Assembly (NCBI GenBank): GCA_021778845.1
Contig: JAJYBU010000012.1
Coordinates: 1 to 64,000, forward strand
Reading direction: 5' to 3'
DNA from: Acidobacteriota bacterium
GTDB lineage: Bacteria; Acidobacteriota; Terriglobia; Terriglobales; Acidobacteriaceae
Length of the DNA: 64,000 nt
Positions 63,847 through 64,000 of this stretch are shown one piece after another. How positions within the stretch are numbered: position 1 is the first letter of the stretch; every line of letters starts with the position of its first letter. Position numbers and translations under genes: made by a program. The notes below the pieces were generated by a model. That model was not told where the DNA came from. It saw only the letters and a program-made list of their open reading frames with translations, and did no database searches.

Positions 63847-63939
63847 GAAGCAGGAAATAGAGAGGTAAATGGGGAAGATGCTCGTCGCTCTGATGCGAAC
63901 GATCTAAACAGCCTCCCTGCTTTCTATTTCCTGCTTCCT
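63845..63939. repeat. 20-bp inverted repeat after the RDD gene
   Basis: AGGAAGCAGGAAATAGAGAG (63845-63864) and its complement with one mismatch (63920-63939), 55 nt apart. It sits between converging gene ends, like the arms at 40531-40697. Confidence 0.6.
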
Positions 63940-63949
63940 GCTTGCTGCC

Positions 63950-64000
63950 TTACTGCGGATTGGAAGGCATCACCGCGCCAGCCTGAATCCACTGCGTAAC
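63950..64000 (-). CDS. possible C-terminal end of an unknown gene
   Basis: A minus-strand frame is open from the window edge to TAA at 63950-63952 (VTQWIQAGAVMPSNPQ). Sixteen codons are too few to judge; the call rests on the expected gene spacing after the inverted repeat. Confidence 0.3.
   Translation of the reverse strand, partial: VTQWIQAGAVMPSNPQ

Overview
The window looks like a chromosomal segment from an acidobacterium of the class Terriglobia (Granulicella/Edaphobacter/Terriglobus type). I infer this from the gene mix and not from a marker gene: a very large TonB-dependent receptor with an N-terminal carboxypeptidase-like domain, NIPSNAP, ferritin-like, purine nucleoside permease and DUF4142 proteins, strongly C-ending codons, and intergenic DNA littered with REP-type palindromes. 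Several repeat families recur here and appear inside genes as well as between them.

Layout. 1-4.75 kb: the end of obgE, cca on the minus strand, then tsaD and cysS. 4.76-18.7 kb: an almost unbroken minus-strand run holding an acyltransferase, an EamA exporter, an Oar-like TonB receptor with a small metal-type protein, etfA/NIPSNAP/etfB, a ClC channel with a MarR regulator, a TSUP exporter, and a membrane Fe-S oxidoreductase of the EtfD type. Together these form a likely route from flavoprotein dehydrogenases to the quinone pool. 18.9-36 kb, plus strand: a SIMPL protein, a ferritin-like lipoprotein, a site-2-protease-like protein with a broken active site, an O-methyltransferase, trpS, scpA, a foreign-looking SEFIR-domain gene, a nucleoside permease, a PiT phosphate transporter, 430 bp of hexanucleotide repeats, scpB, a second acyltransferase, BI-1, DUF4142 and rluB. 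36-41 kb: peroxiredoxin plus a small wHTH protein, a DEAD-box helicase with a long leader, a GDCCVxC protein, RidA, msrB, rpmB and tRNA-Val.

41-52 kb: an Imm27-type immunity protein and pgsA, then an ISC iron-sulfur cluster (iscR, iscS, iscU, iscA, hscB, hscA) that is scattered. A hicAB toxin-antitoxin pair, a DUF6624 gene, a B3 metallo-beta-lactamase and DinB/VOC genes lie between its members, and no ferredoxin gene is visible. 52-64 kb, mostly minus strand: lipA, a cytochrome c, a PpiC/SurA chaperone, long-form serA, a DsbA-like thiol protein, a REP-associated tyrosine transposase (RAYT) with matching palindromes, lptD, and a plus-strand RDD protein.

The most interesting feature I see is a two-part leader architecture shared by scpB, hscB and serA. 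Part one is an ungapped block of about 75 bp carrying TGGCAT, exactly 20 nt, then TACAAT/TAAAAT. Part two is an ACTTT/AAAGT stem followed by a long G run. Both parts have the same order and orientation at all three unlinked genes. Next in interest are REP elements translated in the same frame inside cysS and scpA, the hexamer arrays punctuated by REP cores, and the RAYT gene with an Arg in place of the first His of its HuH motif.
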